A DNA stretch of 64,000 bases. Origin: Plazaster borealis. Its lineage: Eukaryota; Echinodermata; Asteroidea; Forcipulatida; Labidiasteridae. A model generated the notes under the pieces. That model did not search any database and had not been told where the DNA came from. It saw nothing but the letters and a program-made list of their open reading frames with translations. The first letter of the stretch is position 1; each line of letters opens with the position of its first letter. Below, piece after piece: positions 33,501 through 40,016 of this stretch. The translations under genes and the position numbers were made by a program. The stretch is taken from NCBI GenBank assembly GCA_021014325.1, contig CM037460.1:24094544-24158543 (forward strand), read 5' to 3'.

Positions 33501-35369
33501 TCTGTTTAATCTCATGTGAACTCAATTTCCTTTTTGATTGAAAACATTGTAAATGAATTTCAGTAAAGATCACTTGTCGCAGTTTTCGTTCAAGTGGGTT
33601 TTTAAGAAACATAAGAAACATAAGAAACATACTTAAACAGTGGGAAGTGTCTGTTTTGTGTTTTGGGTATGTGACATATTGCCCACGTATAAAATACATC
33701 AGTTAGTTCTCACATTGAGACCGAAACCAGATCAAGCGACTTTGGTGACTTTCACAACGTTGAGAAATAGACTGGGCAAGTCTCGCGCATATCGAAAACT
33801 AGAAGAAAATTCGAACGAAGACTATATTTTTCTATAAAATCAAATCTTCTTTTAAAATTATGTTTATACCAAATTCTTGAGAACAAAAATACCCGTAGCA
33901 AGTTGTTATAAACTCATTTTCAATATTTGTATAATACAAACAATTTGTTCAAATTTAATTAACATTGAAACAAAATTAAAACTTGGGACGAGGATGCTTA
34001 TTGTTAGAAACCCCATTTGCCAATCAAGCCCGAATGTGTGCGTCTATCATTATAGGTTTAATTACAATTATGCCCGTCACTTGGGCAGCATTCTTAATTG
34101 TTTACAAGTAACTGGAAATAGAGGTCAAGTCTTGTTCTCGTTTGTTTGTTTGTTTGTTTGTTTGTTTTTTGAATTGGTTTTACTTTCATATTGTTTATCA
34201 CTTAGTATTACATTCCCAACATCATATATAATTGTCGTGGCCATAATTTACGTTAAACTAAAATAACCGACGAAACAAAATCTCGCCCACATAAAACTTC
34301 ATATGGTTGGGACCACAATGGTCTCGGAAGTTCGAATATGCGCGAGACTTGCACCGTCTACAGACCCCTTCAGCGATCTGGTCAAATAGCCATGCATCGC
34401 CAAAGCCATTAATTCAAACACAGACTGGCACATGTCATTTTCAAAACCAGGGCTTTGGCTTAGGCTTTGACTTGAGCTCCGTCAGTAATTTTGGAAAACC
34501 TACACTTTCGGTACGGGGTTTCAACTATAGGCGGACGGTCCGGAGCCGAAGCCTATAAAGCCGTGGTTTCGAAAACGGCCATAGTGCAATACTGGATACT
34601 CCCATACTCCCAGAGCTGTGTATTGAGAGAGTTGCGACATGGAGGGACCAGCTTTCTCCGGTCACGTGGTTGCTGTACGCCATTTTGTTCCAAAATGCAG
34701 TACAACCCAATGGGCAGACTAGTCTGGCACCCTGTATTCGCCAATGCATTTTTTGGAGACAAAATGGCTTCTAATTGCAAGTTGTCGCAACTCCTCAATT
34801 TACGGCTCTGCATACTCCAAATACAGTGCGCCACCAAGAGTCAACCAAGAATCTGAAAATTTGATTTGTTAAAAATATTTAATTTATACAAAAACATTTT
34901 TTGTTAAATGTCCGTGCTTAAAATAGAATAAAACATGCAACAATCAGGAGGCAAACAGGTAAGTCATAGAATAATAAAAATTCTTAAACATTTTGGGATA
35001 AAATATTACCCTTTTGTGAGGAGATGTTACTGCATCGAACGCCAGCCGTTTTAAATTTCCCGCAGGAGACGGCAGATATTTTACGATGCGAACACTCTGA
35101 AAATTCCGCCTCCTCTCCGAGGCAAGATAAAATAACCCGGAAGTCGTCAACCGCCTCACTTGGCTCCTCCCCAAAGTGGGCACCCCTCCACGCCATGGAT
35201 GAGTACCCGAAACCCAGCTGTCTACAGATGACGTCAGCGTCGGGGATTCCCCACTCTCTGTCACACACCGCCCTCCATCGACCTTCTGAGTGGACTAAGA
35301 CCCGTCCCTCGATAGGGTTGAGGCCCCCCGTGAGGCGAACTTGGAGCTTCTCCGTATAACCGGGTGTTT
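18143..35369 (-). CDS. multi-SRCR transmembrane receptor gene, 13 exons found, 5' end missing
   Basis: Thirteen minus-strand exons (listed separately below) join in frame to about 1,455 residues: eleven SRCR domains, a short linker, one transmembrane helix and a cytoplasmic tail of about 115 residues. Every junction is phase 1. Ten SRCR domains are encoded by one exon each and one (20259-21032) by two. Ten domains show the six-cysteine group A pattern; the domain at 24421-24804 has eight. The topology is type I, ectodomain outside. The exon for the signal peptide, and perhaps more SRCR exons, should lie above 35369 but were not found. SRCR proteins bind proteins and polyanionic or microbial ligands, and such genes form very large families in sea urchin coelomocytes. 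A role as an immune or scavenger-type receptor is inferred from that. Introns range from 177 to 4,156 bp and are rich in MITEs. Confidence 0.93.
18751..19131 (-). CDS. SRCR gene exon: SRCR domain 11 (membrane-proximal)
   Basis: Acceptor TTTTGCCCAG, donor G|GTTTGT, 381 nt. Six cysteines are present in group A order. The first Cys-containing block is unusual: an insertion with Asn-Leu-Ser-Asp-Asp-Leu-Asn replaces the usual Asp-Asp-Gly-Trp. After the last cysteine comes a Pro/Ser linker ending Arg-Arg-Arg-Lys-Arg-Thr-Gly, which sits about six residues before the membrane helix and matches a furin-type site. Confidence 0.92.
20259..20417 (-). CDS. SRCR gene exon: second half of SRCR domain 10
   Basis: A 159-nt exon. 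Acceptor TTTTTTCCCCAG, donor A|GTAAGG. It encodes Leu-Leu-Asp-Glu-Val-Asn-Cys and the remaining three conserved cysteines of the domain, ending Ala-Gly-Val-Arg-Cys plus a 15-residue linker. Its first codon is completed by the G left at the end of the 20835-21032 exon, giving the canonical Gly-Ile-Leu-Leu-Asp-Glu-Val sequence. The fit of frame and motif makes the assignment strong despite the short exon. Confidence 0.88.
20835..21032 (-). CDS. SRCR gene exon: first half of SRCR domain 10
   Basis: A 198-nt exon. Acceptor GGTTTTAG, donor G|GTAGGT. It encodes the opening Ile-Arg-Leu-Ile-Gly-Gly, the Trp-Trp-Thr-Ile-Cys-Asp-Asp block, the Ala-Cys-Lys-Gln-Leu-Gly-Phe block and Gly-Ala-Tyr-Phe-Gly-Lys-Gly, then splices to 20417. 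This is the only domain of the eleven interrupted by an intron (417 bp, phase 1). Confidence 0.9.
21174..22036. mobile_element. TA-flanked MITE (CACTGCAAAA termini) carrying inverted minisatellites
   Basis: Left terminus CACTGCAAAAACTGTAGTG at 21176 and right terminus, read inward on the other strand, CACTGCAAAATCTGGGGTG from 22034. Similarity continues through TGTTAAAAT and GTGTTGTCACAT for over 50 bp. TA flanks both ends (21174-21175, 22035-22036), consistent with a TA target duplication. Inside, 21281-21365 repeats ACAACTCGACGGTTC, and 21797-21890 repeats the complement (ACCGTCGAGTTGTCT-like). About 430 bp lies between them. It is non-coding and located in the intron between SRCR domains 9 and 10. 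Confidence 0.85.
22094..22373 (+). mobile_element. tRNA-derived SINE
   Basis: The 5' part is tRNA-like. A pol III A box (TGGCGTAGTGG) lies at 22107-22117 and a B box (GGTTCGAATCA) at 22150-22160. The tRNA-unrelated body follows, with GGTTTGGGTTTTCAGTCCCT and TCTCTGGGGTTTTCCTCCC. A second copy is at 46582-46739 on the minus strand. It sits in an SRCR gene intron, opposite to gene direction. Confidence 0.75.
22374..22757 (-). mobile_element. MITE family A, divergent copy
   Basis: Reads GAGAGCTGTTGATATTATAG, GGGGTGTTTTTTTCTTTCAT, AATTGAGCCCACATTTTCAC and CCAAGTGATGATACAGG. This is the family in reverse orientation with worn termini. The ACTTCTTGCAAGAAGT palindrome is replaced by a GCCTTTGAGCATGAAGCC segment, as in the copy at 54609. 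Confidence 0.7.
22885..23115. repeat. dispersed repeat with TGACGTCA edges (copy 1)
   Basis: Includes ACATGACGTCACC at 22903, GCGCCATTTTGTGATTC, AGTGCGCATTTTAGG and GTGACGTCATTGCAATGG near the right edge. A related segment is at 23945-24130 and pieces occur near 41,460 and 53,640. Non-coding, probably a MITE. Confidence 0.55.
23232..23582 (-). CDS. SRCR gene exon: SRCR domain 9
   Basis: Acceptor AATTATACAG, donor G|GTAAAA, 351 nt. Complete six-cysteine domain: Trp-Trp-Leu-Val-Cys, Leu-Cys-Arg-Gln-Leu-Gly-Phe, Val-Asp-Cys, Ala-Glu-Cys, Ala-Thr-Cys, Val-Arg-Cys. Confidence 0.94.
23784..23934. mobile_element. MITE family G (CCTCGGCTTAGGCTCCGTC termini)
   Basis: Arms AACCTCGGCTTGGGCTCCG and GGAGCCTAAGCCGAGGTTTG flank about 60 bp with GTTTCCAACATC. 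Related copies are at 31617, 34441 and 60683, with a fragment at 59455. Non-coding, strongly hairpin-forming. Confidence 0.75.
23945..24130. repeat. dispersed repeat with TGACGTCA edges (copy 2)
   Basis: CCTGACGTCATCATC, GTCCATTTTGTGAGTC, AGTGCGCATTTTAGGTGACA and TTTCAAAATGGCTAACGTG align with the copy at 22885-23115. It lies 10 bp from the MITE at 23784, inside the same SRCR intron. Confidence 0.55.
24204..24350. mobile_element. MITE family H (GGAGACTTTGGGA termini)
   Basis: The left end GGAGACTTTGGGATACACTG with GTGGCAGCAGACTTACCAGG is matched by the complementary right end CCTGGTAAATCTACTGCCAC then GCAAGTCTCCC. About 147 bp. A second copy is at 25153. Non-coding. Confidence 0.75.
24421..24804 (-). 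CDS. SRCR gene exon: SRCR domain 8, with two extra cysteines
   Basis: Acceptor AAACTAAAAG, donor A|GTGAGT, 384 nt. The six standard cysteines are present (Lys-Val-Cys, Val-Val-Cys-Arg-Gln, Leu-Gln-Cys, Ala-Asp-Cys, Gln-Tyr-Cys, Val-Val-Cys). Between the second and third lies an insertion with two more (Asp-Ile-Cys-Glu-Arg and Ser-Asn-Cys-Arg-Leu). These positions do not match the usual extra pair of group B domains, where the first extra cysteine lies near the N-terminus, so this is probably a group A domain with a private disulfide loop. Confidence 0.93.
25153..25283. mobile_element. MITE family H, second copy
   Basis: Left GGAGATTTTGGGGACGCTAG with GTGGCAGCAGACAGACTTGG; right GTCTGCCGCCACAGTAAG then TTTCAAAGTCCCC. 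Lies in the intron between SRCR domains 7 and 8. Confidence 0.7.
25375..25776 (-). CDS. SRCR gene exon: SRCR domain 7
   Basis: Acceptor ATACGTATTAG, donor G|GTATGT, 402 nt, the longest SRCR exon. Six cysteines are in group A order. The middle loop between cysteines 2 and 3 is about 20 residues longer than usual and rich in Gln, Glu and Arg, without extra cysteines. Ends with Val-Glu-Cys-Ser-Glu plus a short linker. Confidence 0.93.
25996..26328 (-). CDS. SRCR gene exon: SRCR domain 6
   Basis: Acceptor CAATTTACAG, donor G|GTACGC, 333 nt. I translated the whole exon from the sequence: Ser-Val-Arg-Leu-Thr-Gly-Gly opens the domain, then [25 protein letters not shown]. The Trp-Asp of the first block is replaced by an Asn-Thr-Trp-Asn sequence. 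Confidence 0.93.
26532..26864 (-). CDS. SRCR gene exon: SRCR domain 5
   Basis: Acceptor ACTTTATTTTAG, donor G|GTAAGT, 333 nt. Typical group A domain: [28 protein letters not shown]. Confidence 0.95.
27032..27410 (-). mobile_element. MITE family A, full copy
   Basis: TTAAAGGTATCGTACACG to GTGTTCAGTGCCTTTAA with TTAA at both ends and the ACTTCTTGCAAGAAGT palindrome inside. It lies in the intron between SRCR domains 4 and 5. A 152-residue open frame crossing it is element-derived, since the same peptide also appears at 48538. Confidence 0.88.
27518..27880 (-). CDS. SRCR gene exon: SRCR domain 4
   Basis: Acceptor GCTCTTGACAG, donor G|GTATGT, 363 nt. Six cysteines: [24 protein letters not shown]. 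The loop between cysteines 2 and 3 is long and rich in Pro, Ser and Thr. Confidence 0.94.
28269..28613 (-). CDS. SRCR gene exon: SRCR domain 3
   Basis: Acceptor AATTTTGACAG, donor G|GTAAGA, 345 nt. The most canonical SRCR domain here: [46 protein letters not shown]. Confidence 0.96.
29393..29769. mobile_element. MITE family B, first of a back-to-back pair
   Basis: Starts TTAAAGGCATCGTACACG and ends AACGTGTGAGATGCCTTTAA. Shared inner text: GTACTGCGGTTATGGAAAAA, GGCGTTACGCGTAACGC, GCGTGGACATAACC, GGCAATATCTCAAAAACGC. Other copies are at 29766, 39670, 55292 and 59056, with a partial one at 52960. Confidence 0.85.
29766..30159. mobile_element. MITE family B, second of a back-to-back pair
   Basis: Starts TTAAAGGGATTGTATACG and ends CGTATACAGACCCTTTAA, in the opposite orientation to its neighbour. 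The TTAA at 29766-29769 is shared by both elements, so one must have inserted at the edge of the other. Confidence 0.85.
31617..31733. mobile_element. MITE family G
   Basis: TTTTCCCAAACCTCGTCTG on the left; CAAGCCGAGGTTGGGGGAAA on the right; GGAAACACCGTACAAAATG between. About 117 bp, in an SRCR intron. Confidence 0.7.
32770..33099 (-). CDS. SRCR gene exon: SRCR domain 2
   Basis: Acceptor TAATGTTCACAG, donor G|GTAAAA, 330 nt. Opens Pro-Ile-Arg-Leu-Val-Gly-Gly; cysteines at [23 protein letters not shown] and Val-Thr-Cys. The loop after cysteine 2 holds an acidic Asp-Gly-Asp-Asp-Asp stretch. Groups of acidic residues coordinate calcium in some SRCR domains, but that role is only a guess here. 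Confidence 0.94.
33121..33600. repeat. dispersed repeat, uninterrupted copy of the 59.5/60.2-kb unit
   Basis: About 480 bp closely matching 59503-59534 joined to 60236-60690. It contains TTTTAACGGGAATGCTATTT, AAACATTTCTGCCGTTGAAG, GCAACAAAGCGGCTA and CAAAACGGAGCTCCCA. It begins about 20 bp from the acceptor of the SRCR domain 2 exon. A minus-strand open frame across it is repeat-derived, since the same peptide occurs at 60359-60559. Confidence 0.8.
33767..34361. mobile_element. MITE family F, long copy
   Basis: Left ATAGACTGGGCAAGTCTCGC, right GCGAGACTTGCACCGTCTA. It holds AATTAAAACTTGGGACGAGG, GGTTGGGACCACAATGGTC and a (TTTG)n tract at 34141-34166. About 600 bp, no coding signal. In the intron between SRCR domains 1 and 2. 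Confidence 0.8.
34441..34581. mobile_element. MITE family G, divergent copy
   Basis: AAAACCAGGGCTTTGGCTTA to GCCGTGGTTTCGAAAACGGC, with GAGCTCCGTCAGTAATTTTG inside. It lies 30 bp from MITE family D at 34611. Confidence 0.65.
34611..34810. mobile_element. MITE family D
   Basis: CAGAGCTGTGTATTGAGAG to TCGCAACTCCTCAATTTACG then GCTCTG. The family interior (GGTCACGTGGTTGCTG, TCTGGCACCCTGTATTCGCC) is intact. About 200 bp. Confidence 0.8.
35010..35369 (-). CDS. SRCR gene exon: SRCR domain 1 of those found
   Basis: Acceptor TTTATCAACAG, donor G|GTAATA, 360 nt. Opens with a Pro-Gly-Tyr-Thr-Glu-Lys leader, then Val-Arg-Leu-Thr-Gly-Gly. Cysteines at [21 protein letters not shown] and Val-Arg-Cys. Because the exon starts in phase 1 behind a clear acceptor, at least one more coding exon must lie upstream (higher coordinates). 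Confidence 0.94.
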
Positions 35370-36139
35370 CTGTTGATAAATGGTACATTTATTTGTTAAA
35401 AATGTCCGTACCCACTGACAAAGTCGTGTCTGTTTAAAATAGAAACCTTGAGAAAGTGCAAACGCTAATGACATTAATAATTCAAAACACGAGACCTCAT
35501 TGTCAAATTAATGAATTATGAATGATGAGACTGGATGACGGATTATTGAAATTGGTAGGTGCAAAACAAAAGCCATCATAAAAGCATATTTTACTGAGGC
35601 CGAAAGCTGAAAAAAAGTAATATCTGAAATGTGAGTTCACTCTAATCAGCATCTCGTCTAGATGAGCAAGCGATATTTTGTTCACAATTTTCTTTTGAGT
35701 CGTGTTTGAAATATACGAAATGCAATCTTTTTCTGACTACTTGAATTTCCCAAGGGACTCGGGAAGTATGTAATATTATGCTCATCACACATATTGATAA
35801 TAATGATAATAACAATAATAATACTAATATTAATAATAATAATAATAATAATGATAATTGGTTCTTATATATAGCGCACATATCAAAGTAGCTAGATTCA
35901 AGGCGCTTTACAACATTATTATTCCCGTTCATCGGGCATACTTTTAGACCATTCATCTATCTTTCTCAACTCCCTGGGAGCATACAACCCTAAGCTGCTT
36001 GAATTAGCGCAAAGGGGGTAAAGCAAACTATTATTCAAATTATAACATCCATTAAACATCTGAAATTCCTTTGACAAAACAGCCGCTTCGATCAAACTAT
36101 TTTCTAATCCTTATTTTATCACACCATGTTTATTTTGAA
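35370..36139. other. upstream of the last SRCR exon found; no exon recognised
   Basis: Contains a (TAA)n-type tract at about 35800-35855, followed by TATATAGCGCACATATC and AAGGCGCTTTACAACATT, a phrase typical of dispersed SINE or LINE 3' ends. No SRCR motif or signal-peptide exon was seen. Confidence 0.45.
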
Positions 36140-36684
36140 TCTCCGGGACCATTGTGGTGCCAACCATATGGAGTTTTACGTGGGCGGGATTCTATTTTGT
36201 CAATTATTTTAGTTTAACGTTGTTTATGACTATAACAATCATAGGCCTATATGTTGATGGGAATGTAATACTACGTGATTAACAATATGAAAGTAAAATC
36301 AATTCAACAAAATAACGAAGAAAATCTGAGAAGAAGACTTGACCTCCGTTTCCGGTTACTTGTAAAACATTGCGAATTGTGTCCAACTGTGATTAAACTT
36401 GTTTAATAGACGCAAACATTCGGGCGTGATTGGCAAATGTTTTTTAACATTAAGCATCCTCGTCCCAAGCTGTAGTTTTGTTTCAATGTTAATTTTAAAC
36501 AAATAATTTGTATTAAACAAAAAGTTTAAATTTATTTATAACAACTTGCTATGGGTATTTTTATTTTTCAAAAATGTTGTATAAATATAATTCAAAAAGA
36601 AGTTTTGATTTCATAGAAAAACAAATTCTTCGTTCGAGTATTTTTTTTCTCGTTTTCGATATGCGCGAGACTTGCACAGTCTAT
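36140..36684. mobile_element. MITE family F, reverse orientation, one end worn
   Basis: Right end ATATGCGCGAGACTTGCACA then GTCTAT. Inner text mirrors 33767-34361: GACCATTGTGGTGCCAACC, CTCGTCCCAAGC, AAACAAATTCTTCG. The left terminus is degenerate. Confidence 0.7.
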
Positions 36685-39342
36685 GGCGAATTGCCGTCAT
36701 GTTACATCAAATTCTTCGTCGGATCAGTATACCGTAGTTGTACGGATTTCACAATTTGTTTTTGAATATTGTAGAGCTCCTGGTAAGTAGAGTTTATTGA
36801 CCAATCTCAAAGTTCATTGTTTGACCCCAACCCCCCCCCCCCCCAAAAGAGAAAAAACATTCGGTTGAACAGAAAATTATTTATGTGTGGATTTTGAATG
36901 TTTTTATATCAGATTTAAAAGCATTTGTAACCTTTAATGCTCTTTTGAGCGAATATGAATTTTTAATTAAGGACCTTATAGCAGTGGGTATTTACTTCAT
37001 CTGACGCAAACCTCCTTGAGTCTGGCCAAAGCTGCCAATGTCTTTGAAAATAAAAATAATAATCAAATCCGTAATTTGTTTCCAATTTGGGCATAAATTG
37101 GTTTACACTTGATACAACCTTAATGTACAGTGTGAAAAGGTATGAATGAAATGACAAACAGATTAATTCACCGTCTGAATCGTGAACTGAACTAAAAGGT
37201 AAAGCTCCGGGGAAGGAACTCGTGACTGCATTGTAATTCATTCAGATAGAATGAAAGACTGACAAGGTCAACCAGTCCGAAATAAAGCCCAATAAATTCC
37301 GCCTCGTTACCTATTAGCGCGTTAAATATAGTGCATTTCAAATCAATGGCACTGTTGTAAATACGGTGTCCGGGGCCGGCTGGCTCGATATAAGCAACAC
37401 GATTTCCAGAGAAGGGGGAACAAGGGGAGCTCATGTGAAGAGGAAGACTTTGACACGAGAGCTGGGCCAAGAAACAGAGTGTGAAATATTGGAGGCACCC
37501 AGCACCTCCAAAGTGCACTTACGCTGGGGACATGACAAGTTGAAGAGTGGGCAGTATAACGGGTTTAAATAATGCGCACTACAGATTACACCGGACCGAG
37601 ACTGTGGGGAACCCTGCTACGTGTACTGTAGCACCCCCATTTTCACGCCACTGAGCATGCGACCGATCTTAAACAGATCGGAAGTACAGATACGATAAGG
37701 TAAATTGAGTTTGTGAAAAGTTCAGATTTGCACTTGTCAGCGCCTGATCGTGTCAATTGTAATGAGTGATTCTAAACACTGTTCCTTCACAATGTTCTTT
37801 CGGTCAGTATTTGATGTACACTCGGGGGAAATGATCTAAAAGGTACAAGATTTGTACATACACTTGGGCTGCCTCAGTGCATACGAATTGCCGTATAAAA
37901 TGTGTTAAAAGGTGAATATTTAAGGAAAATGTTTCTAAATAGAGCATCCTTAAAGCTGTGTTCAGAATATTGCTTATATAAAAAAAAAACCTTCCCTGAA
38001 GGACAATAACAAAAGTGAAGTCCTGCTTATTTTCTTAAAAATGTATGTCTGCACTGCGTATGAAGCGCTATGTCGATTATTTCTTCATTTTATCACAGCA
38101 TGCAAAATAAATATCACATTTTCCTTTCTGCCGGTAACTCATCGAGTCTGGCTATACGTCCCGTGGCCTTAAATCTCGAGGGTCTTTCACAGGATCCTCG
38201 CTGTTCCCCAAAAGCGCCGCCTTCTGTAGCAGATCTACCCTTACATTTGTGGTTATTTCATTTAGATATTTCCCCAGTGCTTTCTACAACCACCACAGGG
38301 ACAACTTTCACTTTCACCAGCCAATTATTATTCCTTTTTTTTATATTTTTTTTATATAAATATTATACATGAATCAGATATTAGCAATTTTTGTGGAAAA
38401 GCCTTCCGGAATATGGAAAATAATGATAATGTAATAATAGCATAATGTTACAGCCTGGACATTAAACAAGTGACTCAAAAAACTAGGGCTGCTAAACCGC
38501 ATGAGTCATTATGTGGTGTTTTACATAACGGTAATGACCAATGTATATAATTACATTGTGGGTTAGATTTCTAAAGAGCAACAGTTCATCACATAATAGG
38601 GCTGAACTGTACCGTAGATTACCGGCACATTATCATCAAGAATAACTCAACTATATCCCCTGCCTACATTATGGAACCAAATCTGAGTTACAATACAAAC
38701 CTGTTCGACCCAAGAAATATATACCATGACCAGATATTAATATGAAGTGGATCGCATTCAGGTGCCATACAGCATTCAACTATCGCCAAATATTATTGCA
38801 CAATCGGCAATTATTATGCCGTAAGAATGAGATAACATTATGGGACAAACGTACTTACGTTTTGGGACAAACGTATTTACGTTTTGGGACAAACGTAATT
38901 ACATTTTTGGAAAAAACGTATTCAACGTTTGGTAACATTACTAGACATAAGGTACTTCGATCTTGATTTCCTTTTACACCGTTTTCTGTTCTCTTAACCT
39001 TAAAATGATAATGTACGTACAGTACGCAGGTCAACGTCATATAATGTAGCCATATAAATGGCTCGATATTATTGGACGGATTGCCCACCTTTAAAAAGGT
39101 AGACGCATGCTTTTAAGTAATCCATCTCCGAAATATTAAAAGCTTTTGTGATTCATCCGCCCGTCTTCAATTCTTCTTCCTTTTCTCGTGATGAACCAAT
39201 TCTCACGCGTCTCTCGGGACCCCGACCAGGAGAATTCGATCACCAGTTCGTGTGGACGCATAACCTGCCCCAACGATCAGCATTCTCGGGAGAAAAATGG
39301 TGAAATAACAGCAAGAAATCGATCTCGCAATTCAGCAGGCTT
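36685..39342. other. non-coding; possible upstream part of the SRCR gene
   Basis: No firm exon. On the minus strand CATGTCCCCAGC is followed by a perfect donor GTAAGT at about 37,522, but the result would be phase 2 and no signal peptide is formed, so it does not join the SRCR exon. A 21-bp unit (GGGACAAACGTATTTACGTTT) repeats about three times at 38840-38910. A C run lies at 36830-36844. Confidence 0.4.
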
Positions 39343-39654
39343 TTAAAAAAGAGGTCGTCTCTCTCCATTGAGAGAGAGAGAGTCAGCCAGTGTCTGTTGA
39401 GAACTTAAACGTTTAGCGTTCGAAAAGCAGCTTAGGGTTGAGGTTTTTTTAATGTAAGGTCTTCTTTTTTGGGGGTCGAATGGTTTGGGAATTTCATCAA
39501 GGTTCATTTCAAGAGTGTGTATTGATCGATGGAAGGATTGGGCATTGAATGGGCGGGAATCAACGCCAGGAGCGAGTAAAATAAAGATATATACCAAACG
39601 GGAAAAACCTTTCAAAACTGTTTTACTGATTGACTGTATATATAATGTTGGCAT
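39343..39654 (-). CDS. small open frame with signal-peptide-like start (doubtful)
   Basis: A 103-residue frame from a true ATG to TAA. Residues about 13-30 form a hydrophobic run (Leu-Val-Tyr-Ile-Phe-Ile-Leu-Leu-Ala) followed by Pro-Gly-Val-Asp-Ser, resembling a cleavable signal peptide. The rest has Lys-Arg-Arg, Lys-Lys and Arg-Arg sites and one cysteine. That would suit a secreted peptide precursor, but there are no repeated or amidated peptide units. The 3' end is encoded by a (GA)n simple repeat, and the 5' flank is a MITE 16 bp away. It could equally be chance. No canonical donor joins it to the SRCR gene. Confidence 0.15.
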   Translation of the reverse strand: MPTLYIQSISKTVLKGFSRLVYIFILLAPGVDSRPFNAQSFHRSIHTLEMNLDEIPKPFDPQKRRPYIKKTSTLSCFSNAKRLSSQQTLADSLSLNGERRPLF

Positions 39655-39669
39655 CCAAAATGGCTCGAC

Positions 39670-40016
39670 TTAAAGGGAAGGTATACGTTTGGTAATCACT
39701 CTTAAATATTAATGGCAATAAAAACCTACTTGGTTGTACAGCAGCTTTCGATAAGCATTTTGAGAATCATTTCACTTCGAAGTAATGTGGTTATGGAAAA
39801 AGCTATCAGTTTGTATCCCCCAAAATTTGAATAGTGAAAAACGTTACTGTCAAATACGTTTCTCAGATTGTATAATCCAATTAAGGATTAATTTTCATGC
39901 GTGGACATAACCGCTTCGGATTTTCACAGGTTAGTTTTTTTGTCTATATCTACCTTTATGTATAGGATTAAAACAATCGAACGTATCCAAAAACCAAAAG
40001 TATAATTTCTCTTTAA
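39670..40016. mobile_element. MITE family B
   Basis: Left TTAAAGGGAAGGTATACG and right GTATAATTTCTCTTTAAA (worn). Inside are GTGGTTATGGAAAAAGC, GTTACTGTCAAATACG and GCGTGGACATAACCGC. About 347 bp, internally shortened. Confidence 0.75.

Noticed and set aside
33244..33699. 151-residue minus-strand open frame
   Set aside because: It lies in a dispersed repeat whose other copy at 60.3-60.6 kb gives a related but differently broken frame. No domain motif.
37192..37518. Signal-peptide exon for the SRCR gene
   Set aside because: There is a hydrophobic stretch and a GTAAGT nearby, but no ATG opens the frame, and the phase does not match the acceptor at 35369.
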